A stretch of 64,000 nucleotides of DNA from Agelas oroides. Its lineage: Eukaryota; Porifera; Demospongiae; Agelasida; Agelasidae. The position numbers and the translations under genes are program-made. Each line of letters starts with the position of its first letter. Position 1 is the stretch's first letter. The stretch is from the NCBI GenBank assembly GCA_949130485.1, contig OX422184.1, positions 19,794,824-19,858,823 on the forward strand, read 5' to 3'. The notes beneath the pieces are model-generated. The model ran no database searches, was not told the DNA's origin, and was given only the letters and a program-made list of their open reading frames with translations. Positions 1 through 32,600 of this stretch are shown one piece after another.

Positions 1-44
1 CATGCCTTCAACACACAATCAACCAAATACCAGATGGTGGTGAG

Positions 45-156
45 ATGACCATGTTGCAAGGAAGCCCTGGAACCTACCTTGGTGTTAGTGATGGTTTGGA
101 GGATGCAGACACTGAGAGCAGCCTTCTGGTCTGCCGGAACCAGTTTGTTATGTGCT
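45..156 (+). other. Short open frame at the left edge, possibly the end of an exon or gene
   Basis: An open frame enters from the window edge and runs to a TGA at about 154-156. It contains NQIPDGGEMTMLQGSPGTYL and ends CRNQFVMC. Composition looks coding, but no domain is recognised and no splice donor in the phase needed by the exon at 169 was found at a credible intron length. It could be the last exon of an upstream gene. Confidence 0.25.
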
Positions 157-168
157 GAAGCATTTCAG

Positions 169-19575
<19,407 letters not shown>

Positions 19576-22500
19576 TGCATTGTAGGAAGAGCGTGAGTAA
19601 ATTGCATGGCGGACCTAGCCTCAATGCCAGGCCTGCCCCTATTTTTTTTCCAGAGTAAACCAAAGAGTAAGAACGGGGGAGGCCTGGGAACAATGCTATG
19701 GTGTACCAGTGTTATACATACACATGTAACACTTCCATGTCACATTGCACATTCTGATGTTCATGGAAAGTATAAACTATGTGCTTATCTCGGCTGCATT
19801 TACACAGTCAGTGTCATTACCATCAGGTGATACTGTTCACATTCAGCCTTCTCTTTGGTATGTCTCAGGTCTCATCAGTCAATCTCCTTTGCTGAGTGAG
19901 ACTTGTTTGTTGAAATTGGGCCGCTCTTTACCTTGAAGTCTTAGAGGCACTTCCCTGTTGCTCAGCAAGGCTCATTGCCTTGAATCGGGCCTCTCTCTGG
20001 CCTGGAGTCTCACATGTTAATTGTTCTTTCTTCTGATCCAAGACACTTGTTCCCTTGTTGGATGACAAACCATGAAACATGACAAACTCGATCCCTTGTT
20101 CTCTGTCTTTCTAATCGTGCCTTCCTTTCTTCAGTTCTTTCAGTAACACAAGGATCCCCATTGCATTGATTTCTATAGCTCAGCCTTATTACCTTTCCTT
20201 CTTCATTCTACACTTAAACAAACATAGCTAGCTACTCAGCCTACAAAGCATCCAAAACATGTGGCACATTCACAAATAGAGCAGGATGCATAAACATGTT
20301 CCATACATACCATAGATATATTATACCATAGAGTACATATCAAGTGCCCACCCCACTACATACATATTTATGGAAAAGTTCTTGCACTGGGTTGTGAAGG
20401 AACTTAGGAAGGGCTCACCTGCACCAAGGTACAATTGTGCGAGTGGAACAGCTAAATATCGACAGTATTTATCTCTGAATTCAAATATCCTATGGACATA
20501 AAGCATGTAGCTACAGACTCTCAATAATGCATCTCCACAAATCAGCAAAAACATATGTTAGTTTGGTAGGCAGGATCACGGCAACAATCCATCAATTGCT
20601 GACTTTATCTCTGTTTCTTATTCATGAAAAGCTATGAACACAGCATGGCACACAGATTGGCAGGAAGAGATACGTCAAACCGCGAAAAAATTTTCATGAA
20701 ATCTTTGCAGCGGCCAATCCGCAAAAATTTTGTCCCGCGAAAATTTCTCGCCACACAGTATTAGTGTGTTTATTTCTTGGGTTACTAATTTTTGTTATAT
20801 TCATGGTTAACCCATGTGTCATGAAATTTTCCACCCAATGGAATTTACAACTTTTCACTGGTGAACTGCACATGATAAATCTGATAGGTATGACTATTTT
20901 CAGCTACCTGCACCCCAATCACAGTGCCCTAGATCCACAGGGTTCTCCCCATTATGTGGGTGATATATATTTCCATCTTATACAGCCATGAACTCTGAAC
21001 CAGGAGGTATGGATACTTAAGACAAACGTTGCAATGAGATAGCTAGATACCATACTGGAGTTAGTATTATTATAGTTTGTGTTCCCATTTTGTGCTGCAT
21101 TGGTGCAATTTTTGTTTATGGTACAAATAGTGAGTTATTAAATTGTTAGCAGTTTGTAAACCTTATTTACGGAACTTTTAAACGTTCGCTGTAGATGAAA
21201 AATTATCTCATACTTTTGTGATTTGATGAATTTTGGACATTCATGATAATAAAGTGTTGGATATGCCACTATGGTGACCCCCTACAAATGTTTTGGCATA
21301 TGTGGACAGAGATAGAGCAATGTGTAAAACTATGGTTCATTCTAATAGATTCTAATTTCATAAATTATTATAGAACTACTCTTGTCAACTTATCACATGC
21401 AGACAAATTTGAGTCATAATGCATCTCCATTCCAGATGCACATCAGCATTTGGAAAATGGGAAATGAAAGCAGTAAATGTAATGAGCTAGCTCTTTTACA
21501 ATGTTGCGCTGGTATTTTACAGTGCCGATCTGCACTTCCATTTGTACCAGATTCAGAGGGCTGTCTCCCTCTTCCTTGTGTTCACCTTTTCTCCTTTTAT
21601 GTTTACTTGCATACGATGAAGGAAGATTTTGCTACCAAGTCTGGCCATCAATTTACATTTCAGCTCGTGTGTATAGAAGGAAGACACAAAAAAGCTCAAG
21701 TTTATGGCATTGCAGGTGTCTATCTACACTGGCAGTCATATGTACATGAACACAATAAACACATCTCACTAAAGCAAAGCATGCATGGGAATTTTTATGT
21801 ACAGCCACCCAGAACAAGTTTTAGCCAATGCTGTTTCATTGGGTATGCTGGTGACCGTAATGAAATGTAGCCTAATTTCATTGTATTTGGAAATTTGACT
21901 GTCAGACTGTATTGCCTAAACACAATCCAGTTGTATTTTAGGCAATACAGTTAGCCACTCAGTCAAATGTTGGTTGTGTCTACTGCAAAAAGCAGCTTGT
22001 CCAATGTTGGAGCTACGAGACTAGGTAAAAGTTATAGAAAGCACCAGGGACTCCTATAGGACTTACAAACAACTTGACACATTGATATTTCCACTGATCA
22101 TGAATACTTCAGTCATCAGGGCAAAAGTGAAGAAGATGCAAACAAACACCTATCTATAGCCATGCACTGCTGACAAGGGGTGGTCCCTCCAATTATGGCC
22201 ACATTAACAACCGCCGCAATTTGTGACTGCCTAAATTTGACTATGATGTACCTCATGACTGCACCTCAAAAAGTGTTTGTGACACTGTCACCACTGTGTA
22301 AAAATTTGTGACCTTAGTTTGAACTCCATTTTGCCGTCTTTGTAATATACAGCTACTACAAAGCAGCATAAATGTAGCCTCGTGCCCAGGCTCCTCCCCA
22401 TGCAGAAAACCCGTTTTTCTGCATGGGGAGGAGCCTGGGTACGAGGTTAGCACAGATGCATGTAGTAGGTTAACGTTCTTTACATATGCTGCATGAACAA

Positions 22501-23190
22501 TCAATGAACCACATCTCACTTATAAAACAGTAGGCTCTTCCACATTATACTTACAAAATTACGCATAGTGCCATTCTCCAATGCTGCCAAATGTAGCTAG
22601 CTGTTATGCTATATATCCTTGCCCATTATGCTCTCAATAAATTGAATCATTTAATCAACTTATTTTGTTGTACTGAAGCATGACTGTTGCTTCACTTTAG
22701 TTTTAAGAGCATGTTGATCTGAAGACTAAAGACTCAGAATTAGTTTCCTCACAGTCTTCAATAGTAGCCATTTTCTGTTTGTTTTTGTATATAGCTACAT
22801 GGTTTGGGTTCTCTCACATTGGTGAATTGGTTCAAAATTCTATCTAACTTATCCTATTTATGCTCAAAACATGCAATGCCAGCATAATGTGGAAGAGCCT
22901 ACCCCTGGCTATAAGCTAGTGTAAAGTATCCCCCTTGGCCTACTATAAAGTATCCCCCCCCCCCCCCTAGATATCAACTTGCTATGATATACTAGCCACA
23001 AGCTATTAGTATCCTGGGGGGATACTTTAAACTAGCTAGCAGTATAGCTGGGCTGATAAGTTACATTAGCTTCCATAGCAAAATATTTTACAGGCAAGCA
23101 AAAGAAAAAGCTTACAAGAGTTTTGCTGCAAATATAAACCACACTGACAGTGGAAAACAAAAGGAAAATGGATTTCTTCGGACATAGGGC
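19576..23190. other. Intergenic region: hairpins and low-copy repeats, no confident gene
   Basis: Palindromic elements are at 19,616-19,698, 21,893-21,965 (ATTTGACTGTC...GACAG-like arms around TTAGGCAATACAG) and 22,375-22,449. A CGCGAAAATTT-type element is at about 20,675-20,762. A poly-C run is at 22,957-22,968. One open frame of about 150 codons (21,400-21,870, +) is Cys-rich but matches nothing I recognise and starts from a non-ATG codon; I do not call it a gene. Confidence 0.5.
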
Positions 23191-23720
23191 ACCCATCCCC
23201 CAGACGTTGCAAGAGTGATGATTGTCCCATATATTGGATAGTGAAGTGCAGATCTACTGTCGAAATGCATGTGATGGGTGATCAGAGTGTGGCAAAAGAA
23301 AGTTGTCATCCCAACCATCCATCAGTAGTGCGTAGAGTTACCTTCATTTCTAGGAAATCATGTCTGCAAGCCTTTTGTAGAAGGTGGCAGCCTCCCTTCC
23401 CATACTTCAAGTGGTGGAAAAGACCAGGGGAGTAAAAATTCCATGCTCCACATCCCTAACACATTGCCTGTACTCATGCTTGCTCATGCCTCTTGTGGGC
23501 TGAAGATGTCGCTGTGGAAGGGTTGCTTGATGTATTAGGGTAGAAAACCCATTATGTCAAAAAATGCATCTTGTAAAGCATTCCAGAAGCTTCTTGCATG
23601 GATGCCTAGGCAAGCACCATCATCTGTGTTAGCAGAAAATGAGGAGGGGGCTCTCCATTTAGTGTTGGAGGGATGGCTTTGTAGCACACCATTCTTCAGT
23701 GGGCATGGAAGCAATCAGCT
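23190..23720 (-). mobile_element. Retroelement remnant (VEHG-F-TPLVFS motif)
   Basis: The minus strand reads HEYRQCVRDVEHGIFTPLVF followed by STT and a stop, then, in broken frames, LQKACRHDFLEMK and QLSFATL-SPITCIS. The 'V-x-EVEHG-x-FTPLVFS' block followed by a 'LSFSLLRSAI-CIRG'-like block is a common tail of reverse-transcriptase polyproteins in invertebrate genomes. Frames are interrupted and no reverse transcriptase core is recognisable here. Confidence 0.45.
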
Positions 23721-24349
23721 ATAATTATCACAGATTCATTGCAACATATGGTTGGAAAGCCTCCTGATAATAACAATATCAGGGATTGTTCTTATCAAGT
23801 AGGACCCTTAACTTGATAGTCCATGTGTAAAGGCAGTGTATGTAGTATGAGGTTGGGTCACTGCAGCTTCAGCAAACTTTTTTTTGGATTTCTTTGGGAA
23901 TTGACGAAGTGGGAAGTTGACAAAGTGGGAATTGATGATGTGAGAGTGTACAGTTCAACAAAACAAATTGGTGGGTTTAAATGTCTAAGTGAATTAGAAA
24001 GGTGATTACAGCCATACTGTACAGGTGAAAGTTATCATACAAAGCCAGATATGTTGTATGCAATACCAACAATGTATCAGTCAATCAGAGTCAATCTCTT
24101 CTCGTGTTTGAGGCAATATTGCGAACAGGTGCTGTGGTAGAGGAATGACTTATTGTTTCCATTCTGCTCAGAGACACTCCACATTGCAGGAGAAAACTGC
24201 TCACCATCCAATCAGGGGGAGGGGTCTTCCAAGTGTCTTAGCAGAGACTAGGTGGTTGGGGACTACCTTTTCTCGTCTGAAGCACAGCTGTGGAGTAGAA
24301 AAGAGTTGTGTGAGGTTTGTGTCCTTAGAGATAAGGTCCCAATGATGAG

Positions 24350-25830
24350 TTAGAGTTTGATAGAGGTGAGTAAGTGAGGGGGAGTAAGGAGTGATGAATC
24401 TGGGGGTGATGGGGTTAGGTGGGATATAATATTAAGGCTAGAGGAGAGAGGTTGGATGTAGTTGTTTCTAAGGGAGTATGGAACTTTGGAGAGGAGTGGA
24501 TCAACAAAACTTTTAGGGTACCCCCTACAGAGTAGGTGTTGCCTAAAGGTTGAGATTGTTCTTTCGTAGTTATCCTGGCGTGAGTTGGACCCAAGGAACT
24601 GAATGGCCTCACCCTTCACCAAGCCCTTAAACACTCCCTTAGGGTGAGAAGAGGAGAAGTGAAGATACTGGAAGGTGTTAGTGGGTTTAAAATGGGTTTG
24701 AACATCGAGGATACCAGTTTCTCTAAATCTGCTTCCCTTGTAGATCCTTATGTCTAGGAACTCAACACTCTCTGTGGAGATGGTCCATGTGAAGTGTATG
24801 GTCGGTGGCAGGAATTGAGTCTGTGCAGGAAAGCCTCTAGGGACCTCCTCGAACCTGACCATACACAGAGGATGTCGTTGATGTAATGCTTCCAGAGGGC
24901 CGATTGAAGGGGCTCACTGTCGAGGAACTGTCTCTCCAGAGAGTCCATGAAGATGTTGGCATAGGAGGGGGCCATCTTGGTGCCCATTGCCGTTCCCTGT
25001 ATTTGTTGGTAGATGTGTGTGTGGAAAGAGAAAACATTGCACTTGAGAACTATGTCAAAGAGTGTTTACATAATATCTCGGGGCAATGGGAGAAGATCCC
25101 TGTTAAGGTAGAGGGAGGAGACGAGACGTCTATGGTAGCTAAGATGCAGTTCTGAGGGAAAGGGGTAGTTTCTAGGGTAGAGATGATATGGCCTGAGCCT
25201 CTAGTGTAAGAGGGCATTAGGGGTACTAGGGGCTTGAGGCAGTGGTCTAAGAAGGCAGAGATCTTCTCCATAGGCCCACTACAGCCACTTACTATAGGTC
25301 GGATGCTGGTGGGAGTTTTGTGTATTTTCTTTAGAAATACAGTCTTTGGGTCCTAGGGGTGTTTGGAGGCTTCAAAAACAAATGGGTCTGCCTATCTATG
25401 TAGTTCTGGGAATACAGGTCGTCTATAAAATGGCCTATACTCTCAGACATATGCTCAGTAAGGTCTCCTAGTAGCTGCCTATATATAGAAGCATCCTGTA
25501 AGTGGGAAACCCCATTATGTATGTAGTTTGTGGTATCTTCTACTACGATACAATTCCCTTTGTTCTTGCTAAGGGAGTGGAGGTTCTTGAGTTCCTGTTT
25601 AGAGAGGTTGGGATATGTGGGTGGTATGGAAAGGGTGGAGAGGGAAGTTTTAGTGAGAGTGATGTATTGCTCAAGTGTAGGATTGGAGGATAAGAGTGGG
25701 GTCCAATCCGATTTGCCTTTGAACGGGTGTTTGGGAGGGAGTAGCTTATTTTTGAAAAAATGTTTGATTCTGAGGGAGAATCTATCAAAATCAGACAATA
25801 GGTTTTTCATGCTTAGCATTCTAGGTTAAT
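24350..25830 (-). mobile_element. Penelope-like element reverse transcriptase, degenerate
   Basis: Read on the minus strand from 25,819: an N-terminal part with LSKNKGNCIVVEDTTNYI; then KISAFLDHCLKPLVPLMPSY and ATIDVSSLY; then GTAMGTKMAPSYANIFMDSL with HYINDILCVWSG as the YxDD-like box (YIND); then FLDIRIYKGSRF, KPTNTFQYLHFSSSHPKG and a LLCRGYP end. This order and the GT-A-MGTKMAPSYAN block are typical of Penelope-like elements. At least three frame breaks separate the segments, so it is inactive. No GIY-YIG endonuclease was recognised downstream. Confidence 0.82.
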
Positions 25831-25989
25831 TATGTAGCTATCTACTGTTAACCCTATTGGATGTAGAACTTAGGAGTTGTGTGTCGAGTGGGGGAGCACC
25901 AACACTGCTGGCACATCGATGTTCATGATGTGAAAATTTCCACACATATAATATTGTAAAGTGTGAAGTTTAAAACATGATGGAATATG

Positions 25990-26085
25990 GGGATGGGACG
26001 TTTATGGCTTAAATGGGTGGGGCATTTATGGCTCAAATGGGTGGAGCATTTATGGCTCAAATGGGTGGGGCAGTTATGGCAAAGT
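25990..26085 (+). repeat. 27-base tandem repeat (about four units)
   Basis: The unit GGCATTTATGGCTCAAATGG with GTGG spacers is repeated, upstream of the Penelope-like reading frame on its own strand. Confidence 0.8.
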
Positions 26086-26608
26086 AAGTTATTGTTTTTT
26101 GGAAGATATGCTCAAAAAACACTGGTCTTCAGGGGAGTACCCTTTCCAGTCCTCGCATGACCACGGGTTTCGGTCCCTTTGAACTCCCGACCCGTGGTCT
26201 ACTACAGAAAGGGCGGGACCACTCCCCGCCTAAGGCTTGCTTTGAGTGAGGAGCCCAGCTCTCGGTTGGCATTCACAGAGCTATGAATATTCTAATTTCT
26301 AAGCAAATTGGTGGTGGGGCTCAAGAAACGCCATTGCCATCAAAAGCGCTGTGGACGCATAGGATATGCTCTAATGCAGCAAGCCAGTGGCCGTGTGCGG
26401 ACTTCACTGAAGTATCAAAGTGACTTGTAACTCAGTGTGGCCGGGCCTTATTTAAAACCCGGACCGGACCGGACTGGACCAGAAGCCCCTCTCCTCCTCA
26501 ACCTAACACAGACACTACGACAGCTCATGGCCACAACCGGAGGCTCCATCCCACCCAATGGAGGACCCCCAACAGCACCTACTTCAACACTTTTACTGCT
26601 TGGCGTTC

Positions 26609-27205
26609 CTATCCTGTTAATAGCACCGTGCACACAATAACAACTACTTCCAGTGGACTAAGAGTTGTTGGTGAGGGTGGTGGAGTTGGTGGAAGATGAT
26701 GTGGTGGGGCAGGTAGATAGCGATGGGGTGGGTGTGGAACACCGAGATGAGGATGGGGAGGGTGTGGTAGTGGAGCATGGAGATGAGGGTGAATTGGGAG
26801 TGGTGGAGGGACCGGGAGATGATGAGGTAGGTGTGGTGGTGGGACTGGGAAAGGGCACGGAGGATACACCGGTGTGGGGAGGATGAGGGGTCGTCGGGGG
26901 CGTGTCCAGGATCCGTTCTGCTGGTTGGTCTGGTTCCTGGGGCCTGTCCTCTGAAAATCCTTCACAGAATCAACATATATATAGGACCTGGGGTGGGTGT
27001 TAATTGGAAGATGGAGGGAAGTGATTAGTGTCAGTAGTCGGGGCAGGATTGGGAGGAGCAGGGATGTGGGAGTTCCGACTTCTTCCTTTCCTGTTCTTGT
27101 TTGGCTTTGTAGATTTGGGTTTGGACTTAGGTTTGGTAGTAGTATAGTAGTGGGTGGAGGGGGGTTACGAAGTTTTTCCAGTTTCTTCTCGGACTTCGTC
27201 GTCAT
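26609..27205 (-). other. Proline-rich open frame, function unknown, possibly part of a retroelement
   Basis: A 198-codon frame starts MTTKSEKKLEKLRNPPPPTT. From its middle on it is dominated by Pro, His and Leu (PPHLPHHLPVPPPLP). The second half (26,650-26,890) comes from a GGTGTGG-type imperfect repeat, so its openness is partly compositional. It lies upstream of, and on the same strand as, the Penelope-like reverse transcriptase and could be its leader, but nothing in the sequence proves this. A host exon is the alternative. Confidence 0.3.
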
Positions 27206-29375
27206 GCTAGTACTGTTCTGTTTTATGTAATTTCCACTCTCTCCCAGGAAAGGTAAACTTCATGGGCTCCAGTCATCAATGGCAACCATCAGATACCACC
27301 ATTGACTGGGAGCCCATGGATTTTGTATGGGGACATGACATTGGCCATATGAGCTTTTGAGTGAGGTTGATGAAGCAGTGGGCATGTCAGACAGCAGATT
27401 GACAGAAGAAAAAGAGGGGCGGGAAAGGAACTGTGGGGGGAGGGGGGGTGAGCATGTGGAAACAGGCACCCTGTGGCATCTGAGCATTTCAGCTTCTCAA
27501 CTTTTTGGTATCAACTCTGATCATGCATGATCAGGTTTAGTTGGAACGCATTATCAGTGAAAGGTCTTGTTGTGGTGCTGGATGGTTTTAATGCACATAT
27601 CTGGGTAGAGAGGCTGTTAGTGAGCAGAGTTTGCCTGGAGGTGTTGGAAAAGTGTAGTCTACATTTCTCAAGGTGCTATGACATCTGGCCAGCTACACAT
27701 TCTGTAGTGGTGATGTTAGAACAACTGTGGACTACATTTTGACTGTATGTAGAAGCTGCCTCTGGATGGTGGTGTCATGTCGTACTCACCCCGTGGAATG
27801 CTTGAACACCTCAGATCATCTGTCTCTGGTGATTGGCTTGTCTTATGACACATGCTCCAATTCACGATGAAGCAAGGAGATGTTAGTGGTGCTTTGGGTG
27901 TGTTTGCATCTGAGGTGCACGAGACTGGCACCAATGCTGGGTGTATGATGATCCAGATTAGTTGAGCAGTGAGATTGAGCTGATAGCAGAACTGTAGACT
28001 GATCACGATGCTGCAGAGAAACTGCTGCCCTGCGTGCAAGCAAAGACTAGGTGGAGAGATGATATTTGTGTGCTCAAAGTAGAGCTGCTCATGCAGCATG
28101 GAAGGAGGATGAGGGTCCAGGTGCATGAGGAGCCACGTTTTGAGGAGAAGGATATATTGTGTTGAGCAGTAAGAAAGAGAGTGAGGTTTTGCGCAGCAAG
28201 GTCAAAGAGGCGTGAATGCAGAGGAGGGAGATGGTGTTTGCAGGTATAGTAGAAGGTTCAGGACACCACAGCAGAGGGAGTCAAAATATGTTAAGCTGGT
28301 TGTGTGGGGAGAGGTGGTGCACGACCCAGAGATTCTTCATCGGGTTTGGGTAAAGTGGTCGGGTTTTTGGGGCACTCTGTGATGACATGTGTTTGGTGAG
28401 AGAGTGTAAAAGTTGGAAGCATCATTTGGTGCAGGGTAGGTGGATTCAATTACTACAGGAAGTGCAATTGCAGCCAGGTGGATCAGGTAGATAAAAGAGC
28501 TGGTTTATCAGCATTACAGATCGACTGAGTTGTGGACAGATGTTGGGAGAACACTCCAGTGACTGTAGGACGGGTTGGTTAGCCTAGACTGTGGGATGCT
28601 GCCCTGGACTCTGGAGGTAAGGCTGTTGTGGAAATTCTATGAAGTATAGTGGGAGGTCATTTGATCTGATTTTTGCACATAAAAGGTGTTATCCCATCAT
28701 AAAAACATTTTGAATGTAAGTTTTTGCTAAAAGCAAATTTGTCAGGTCAAAACATGATAGTATTTAGAAATGGGGATGTGTAAATGTTGTATAAGTACCA
28801 TGCTCACCTGGGCTTTATCAATCAAATTTTTAACTTAGTGTAGAAATTTATTAGCACCGTATCCACTTGCATAAAGGTCTGTACTGAGGGACAAGCCTCT
28901 AGTTGTATTTTGCTTATGCAATGGTCAGGTGAAACTGTAATCCACACAAGAGCAGAATCATTCATAACCTTATAACCCATGACTGTTGGTAAAAAGTTTA
29001 CCTCATATGCAAGCTAGAAACTTACAGATCGTGGAATGGGTTAAATTATACTGGAAGAGTAAATAAATAGGGTGTCACAGGGGATCAGATCAGGATTTCA
29101 TTGTTGAGAGTAGCAACTTGATAGAGCTGTGGACTTGTATCACCAGAAAACTTGATTGGCTAGATGTGAAAACCATTTGTGAAATTTCAATTTGAGGGAG
29201 AAAAAAAAAGAAGGGTAGCAGTGGTCACAAACCACGCAGCAAGTGAGGTTTTTCCTCATTTTTCATATTGACATAGCAGTGACTCTAAATAGGTATCACG
29301 CAACAAAAAAAATAATACCAGTACACTTACTTCACAATGCATATATAGCTAGGCTAGACATACAAAATGATCCTA
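27206..29375. other. Intergenic region, no gene recognised
   Basis: A short plus-strand frame near 27,540-27,740 (VVLDGFNAHIWVERL) faintly resembles the DFNAH block of LINE endonucleases, but neighbouring endonuclease blocks are not visible. 27,800-28,600 holds only short frames. No tRNA or structured RNA was noticed. Confidence 0.35.
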
Positions 29376-29659
29376 TTATGATATGCCTTTGTCCTTTGCT
29401 ATATCAGCAGCAATCCCTGTCTGTCCTACCCCCTTAGAATTTAAAGCATCAACTAGAGCCCTCCATGTTGGGTTTCCTTTCTTGGCCACATTATCTTCCT
29501 TCTGCAGCCAGGAATATATTGTGTCAAGAAGAAATGTCTCTGATTTCATACTGTTTTTCAGTTTGATGAAGTTTAGTCCGAGAACTGTCCCAAGAGTCAA
29601 GATATTTGGTGTTGCCATTCCTCCAAGATACTTTGAAATCTCAGCCATGTCACTTTCAC
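29376..29659 (-). CDS. Terminal exon encoding a Death domain
   Basis: The acceptor ACTTACAG precedes a phase-1 exon reading GESDMAEISKYLGG, then ILTLGTVLGLNFIKLKN, a long helix SETFLLDTIYSWLQ, the GNPTWRALVDALNS signature, and an Ala-x-x-Ile closing helix ending AKDKGIS and TAA. The exon joins in phase with the linker exon at 31201-31302 (CTT G|GT GAA), so the domain belongs to the HSPA12-like gene and is not a separate gene. Its signature matches the Death exon at 19235-19509, about 10 kb away on the other strand. Confidence 0.85.
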
Positions 29660-32600
29660 CTGTAAGTTCAGGAGGAATCTCAAATTAATAACATATGCAT
29701 CAGCCGTACGTACCCTAGAGTACATATTAAGTGCCAATGTTTTGGGGGCATTAAAATGTAGTGAAATAGGAGAGTGGGCACTAGATACATAAACTGGACG
29801 ATTAGGCATGTAGGATCTGCCTGCTCAATCATTGCGTGATCCCGCCTACCAATCTTTAGCACTTGGAACAAACATAATATTTCTTACTGATTTCAGTGTA
29901 TGTATTATTGCGAGGCCGTATAATTAGTTAAAGCCTGACTTATTTTACGCCCACGGGTTACCGTAATTATTCTAATGCTACATATGATCCAATTTAACGT
30001 AAGAAATTCAATTCCAGGAATTTATCATGAATCCAATTCTACGTAAGCTGGAGTTTTAATTTATTTATGCTAATCAAATTTAGCGTCAGAAAATGCCGGA
30101 CTGAAGCCAACCTACTTTGCCTTCCTACAAGTCTAAGCTACACTTGGTGCAGCCTTCACAGACTGCAGAGTTTGACGAGGTAGGTAAACAATACGAGGAA
30201 AAGCCAGCTATACACTTATCTAGGTAGTGAATGACACTTGGGACTGCCTATATCAGTTGCAGAGTTTGATGAGGTATGGACGCAATTCGAGGAAAAGACA
30301 GGTATACACTTAGGTAGCTTAGTATGGACTCCAGACCCTATGTCAAACTAGTGAAAGGACGCTTGGAACTGCCTTCATCGGGTTACAGAGTTCGACAAGG
30401 TCTGTATACAATTCACAGCTATACACTTATAAGGCTTGCAAAAGCACGCCTTCACATTTCCACATATTGTGATCTAGGAAAAACCAGCTATACACGTGCC
30501 TAGCTTGCGGCCTTCGCATTTACAAGTATTGTTATTATTCTTATGCAACGTAAGATCTAATTTTATTTAAGAATTCAATTTCAAGAATTTATGATGAATC
30601 CAACCTAATTATTTTAAAAAGCTTACGCAGTATTAGAATAATTACGGTATTCAAATTCTGAGATAACTTCTGGCGAAATGATATCACTCCTAATTGGCTT
30701 ACATTTCGTAGTGAAATGTGAAATGTCTCATTTTAGGGCTTCCTACGGTACAATATACCACAGCGAGGTGTTTCATCTGCAGTGGAGGATATTCCACTAG
30801 GACCACAGGCCTCAGGGTATATATATGTTGAATTCATTTTCACAGACAAACAGGGCTGTTGTTTGAGATCACCTGTACCAACATCATGCGCAGATTATGA
30901 TAATGCATATCAACTTTGTCCTTTTGACAGTTCTAAGTACAAAACCAAATTGATTATGTTTGTCAGATCCGGTGGGTCAAATAGAAAAATAAGGCCCTTA
31001 AAGTCTTCTGTAACATGCACAGTATGCACTGCAAACGACGGAAAACATTTCATTTTTGTCTGTCACCCTGCTTTTTCTACTTCTCTCACAAACTTAAAAA
31101 TCAGCTTGGTATCGCCTTTGTGTGAAAATACCATCCTACATTGTGGCCAATGGCTGCTCCACCCCAACGGGGGTTCTGACTGCCCTGTACACAAACTTAC
31201 CAAGTTCTAGATCAGCATTAGAAGTCTGCTGCTGGGACTGATTAATTAACATTGAAGCTCCCTGAACAGTGCTACTACTGGTGGAAATGGCCTCACCACC
31301 ACCTGCATTAACAAATTGTAGATACTACTAAGTACTGCTTTGCTATAGTACCCACTTCCAATAACAAAAGTGGAAAAGAATAATCAGTCACAATTCAAAT
31401 AAAGTGCATTACGTGGTATAACATTATGTAACACATAACCATGTTCAATACACAATGGCGTAAGAAGGTACTTCAGATTGGGTGGGGGGGTGCACACTTA
31501 TGCACACAAAAACTAGGGGGATCTGGGAGCATGCCTCCTCAGGAAAATTTAGATGCTGTGAGATTGCCACTGAGGCAGTATTTACTCGAGTAGAAGGAAG
31601 ACTAGCTATAGTAGTCTTTAGAATGCATACACTTGATTGTGTGTAAATGCTTGGTTAGTCCACCCCAATATTTTCAAGTTGGGTCTACACTTGACGTGAT
31701 GCACACAATAAAATGTACCAGGCTCTCTCCCTCTTTATCGTGGTGGGCTAACACTCAGCCAACTATAATGATGAACAGACCTTTCTTTCCTGGTTGCACT
31801 TATGGCTGCAGTGTATGGGACTTGTAAGTACTGTAATGCACTGTGGTATTGTGCTGTTGATTATGATGTGACCATCTGTGTGAGGGGCTGTGATTGGGCC
31901 AAGCCTGACTGCACTGTGCACATGTGTGTGCATATGTACTCCAAACAAATATTAAACGAGTGAATTTAATATTTCACAAAGATTGAATGTCTAAACTCAG
32001 TCGAGAGTGCGAGTGAGAATGAAGGGCTGTACTGCTAGAATGTAGCATCTGTGTGGAAGCAAGGCAGTGGTTGAAGTTGCTTCAGGTAAGAGCTACGCAT
32101 AAACGCCACTCATAAACAGCAGAAACTCAGTTTATCATTTCAGTGTGAAGCTTAGTTCATACGTAGGTGGTGGGACCGGGGAAGCATATGCCCCCACAAA
32201 GTTTTATGCGGAGCATCAGCTCCCCCACAAACTCTTACAGCGGCAGCGCACGTTTCGGATGTTTGTGATCATCTGATCAATGAAGTCAAGGCAGTGTGAC
32301 CTAGTCAGCTTCTGTCCTCTCGGCTAGCAAGTGAACTCAAGTGAGTGTCTTTCTCAGACAGTAACAATATTGGTGAGTTGAGCGAGGACACAAGAAATGG
32401 AATGAGGTTGACACCTGGACCTAATCGACACCTGGACCTAATCGACACCTGGACCTAATCGACACCCTAGTCTTGCTCCCAGCCTGCTTAGCAAAGATTA
32501 GCCTGTGTACAAGACTATTGACGCCCCTAGCTATCAACAGCAGTATGAATTGTGAACGTGTTCTCAACAGAGTAGTATCACCTTTTGGTTCAAAAATGGC

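Noticed and set aside
21382-21870. A 162-codon Cys-rich plus-strand ORF
   Set aside because: It starts from a non-ATG codon, has no recognised domain and no convincing splice partners.
26437-27230. Several overlapping ORFs on both strands around 26.4-27.2 kb, opposite the Pro-rich frame
   Set aside because: They result from a low-complexity GGTGTGG-type composition. Only the longest minus-strand frame was kept, at low confidence.
27527-27742. A LINE endonuclease-like DFNAH block
   Set aside because: Only one weak block (DGFNAHIW) is seen; the other endonuclease motifs are missing on both strands.
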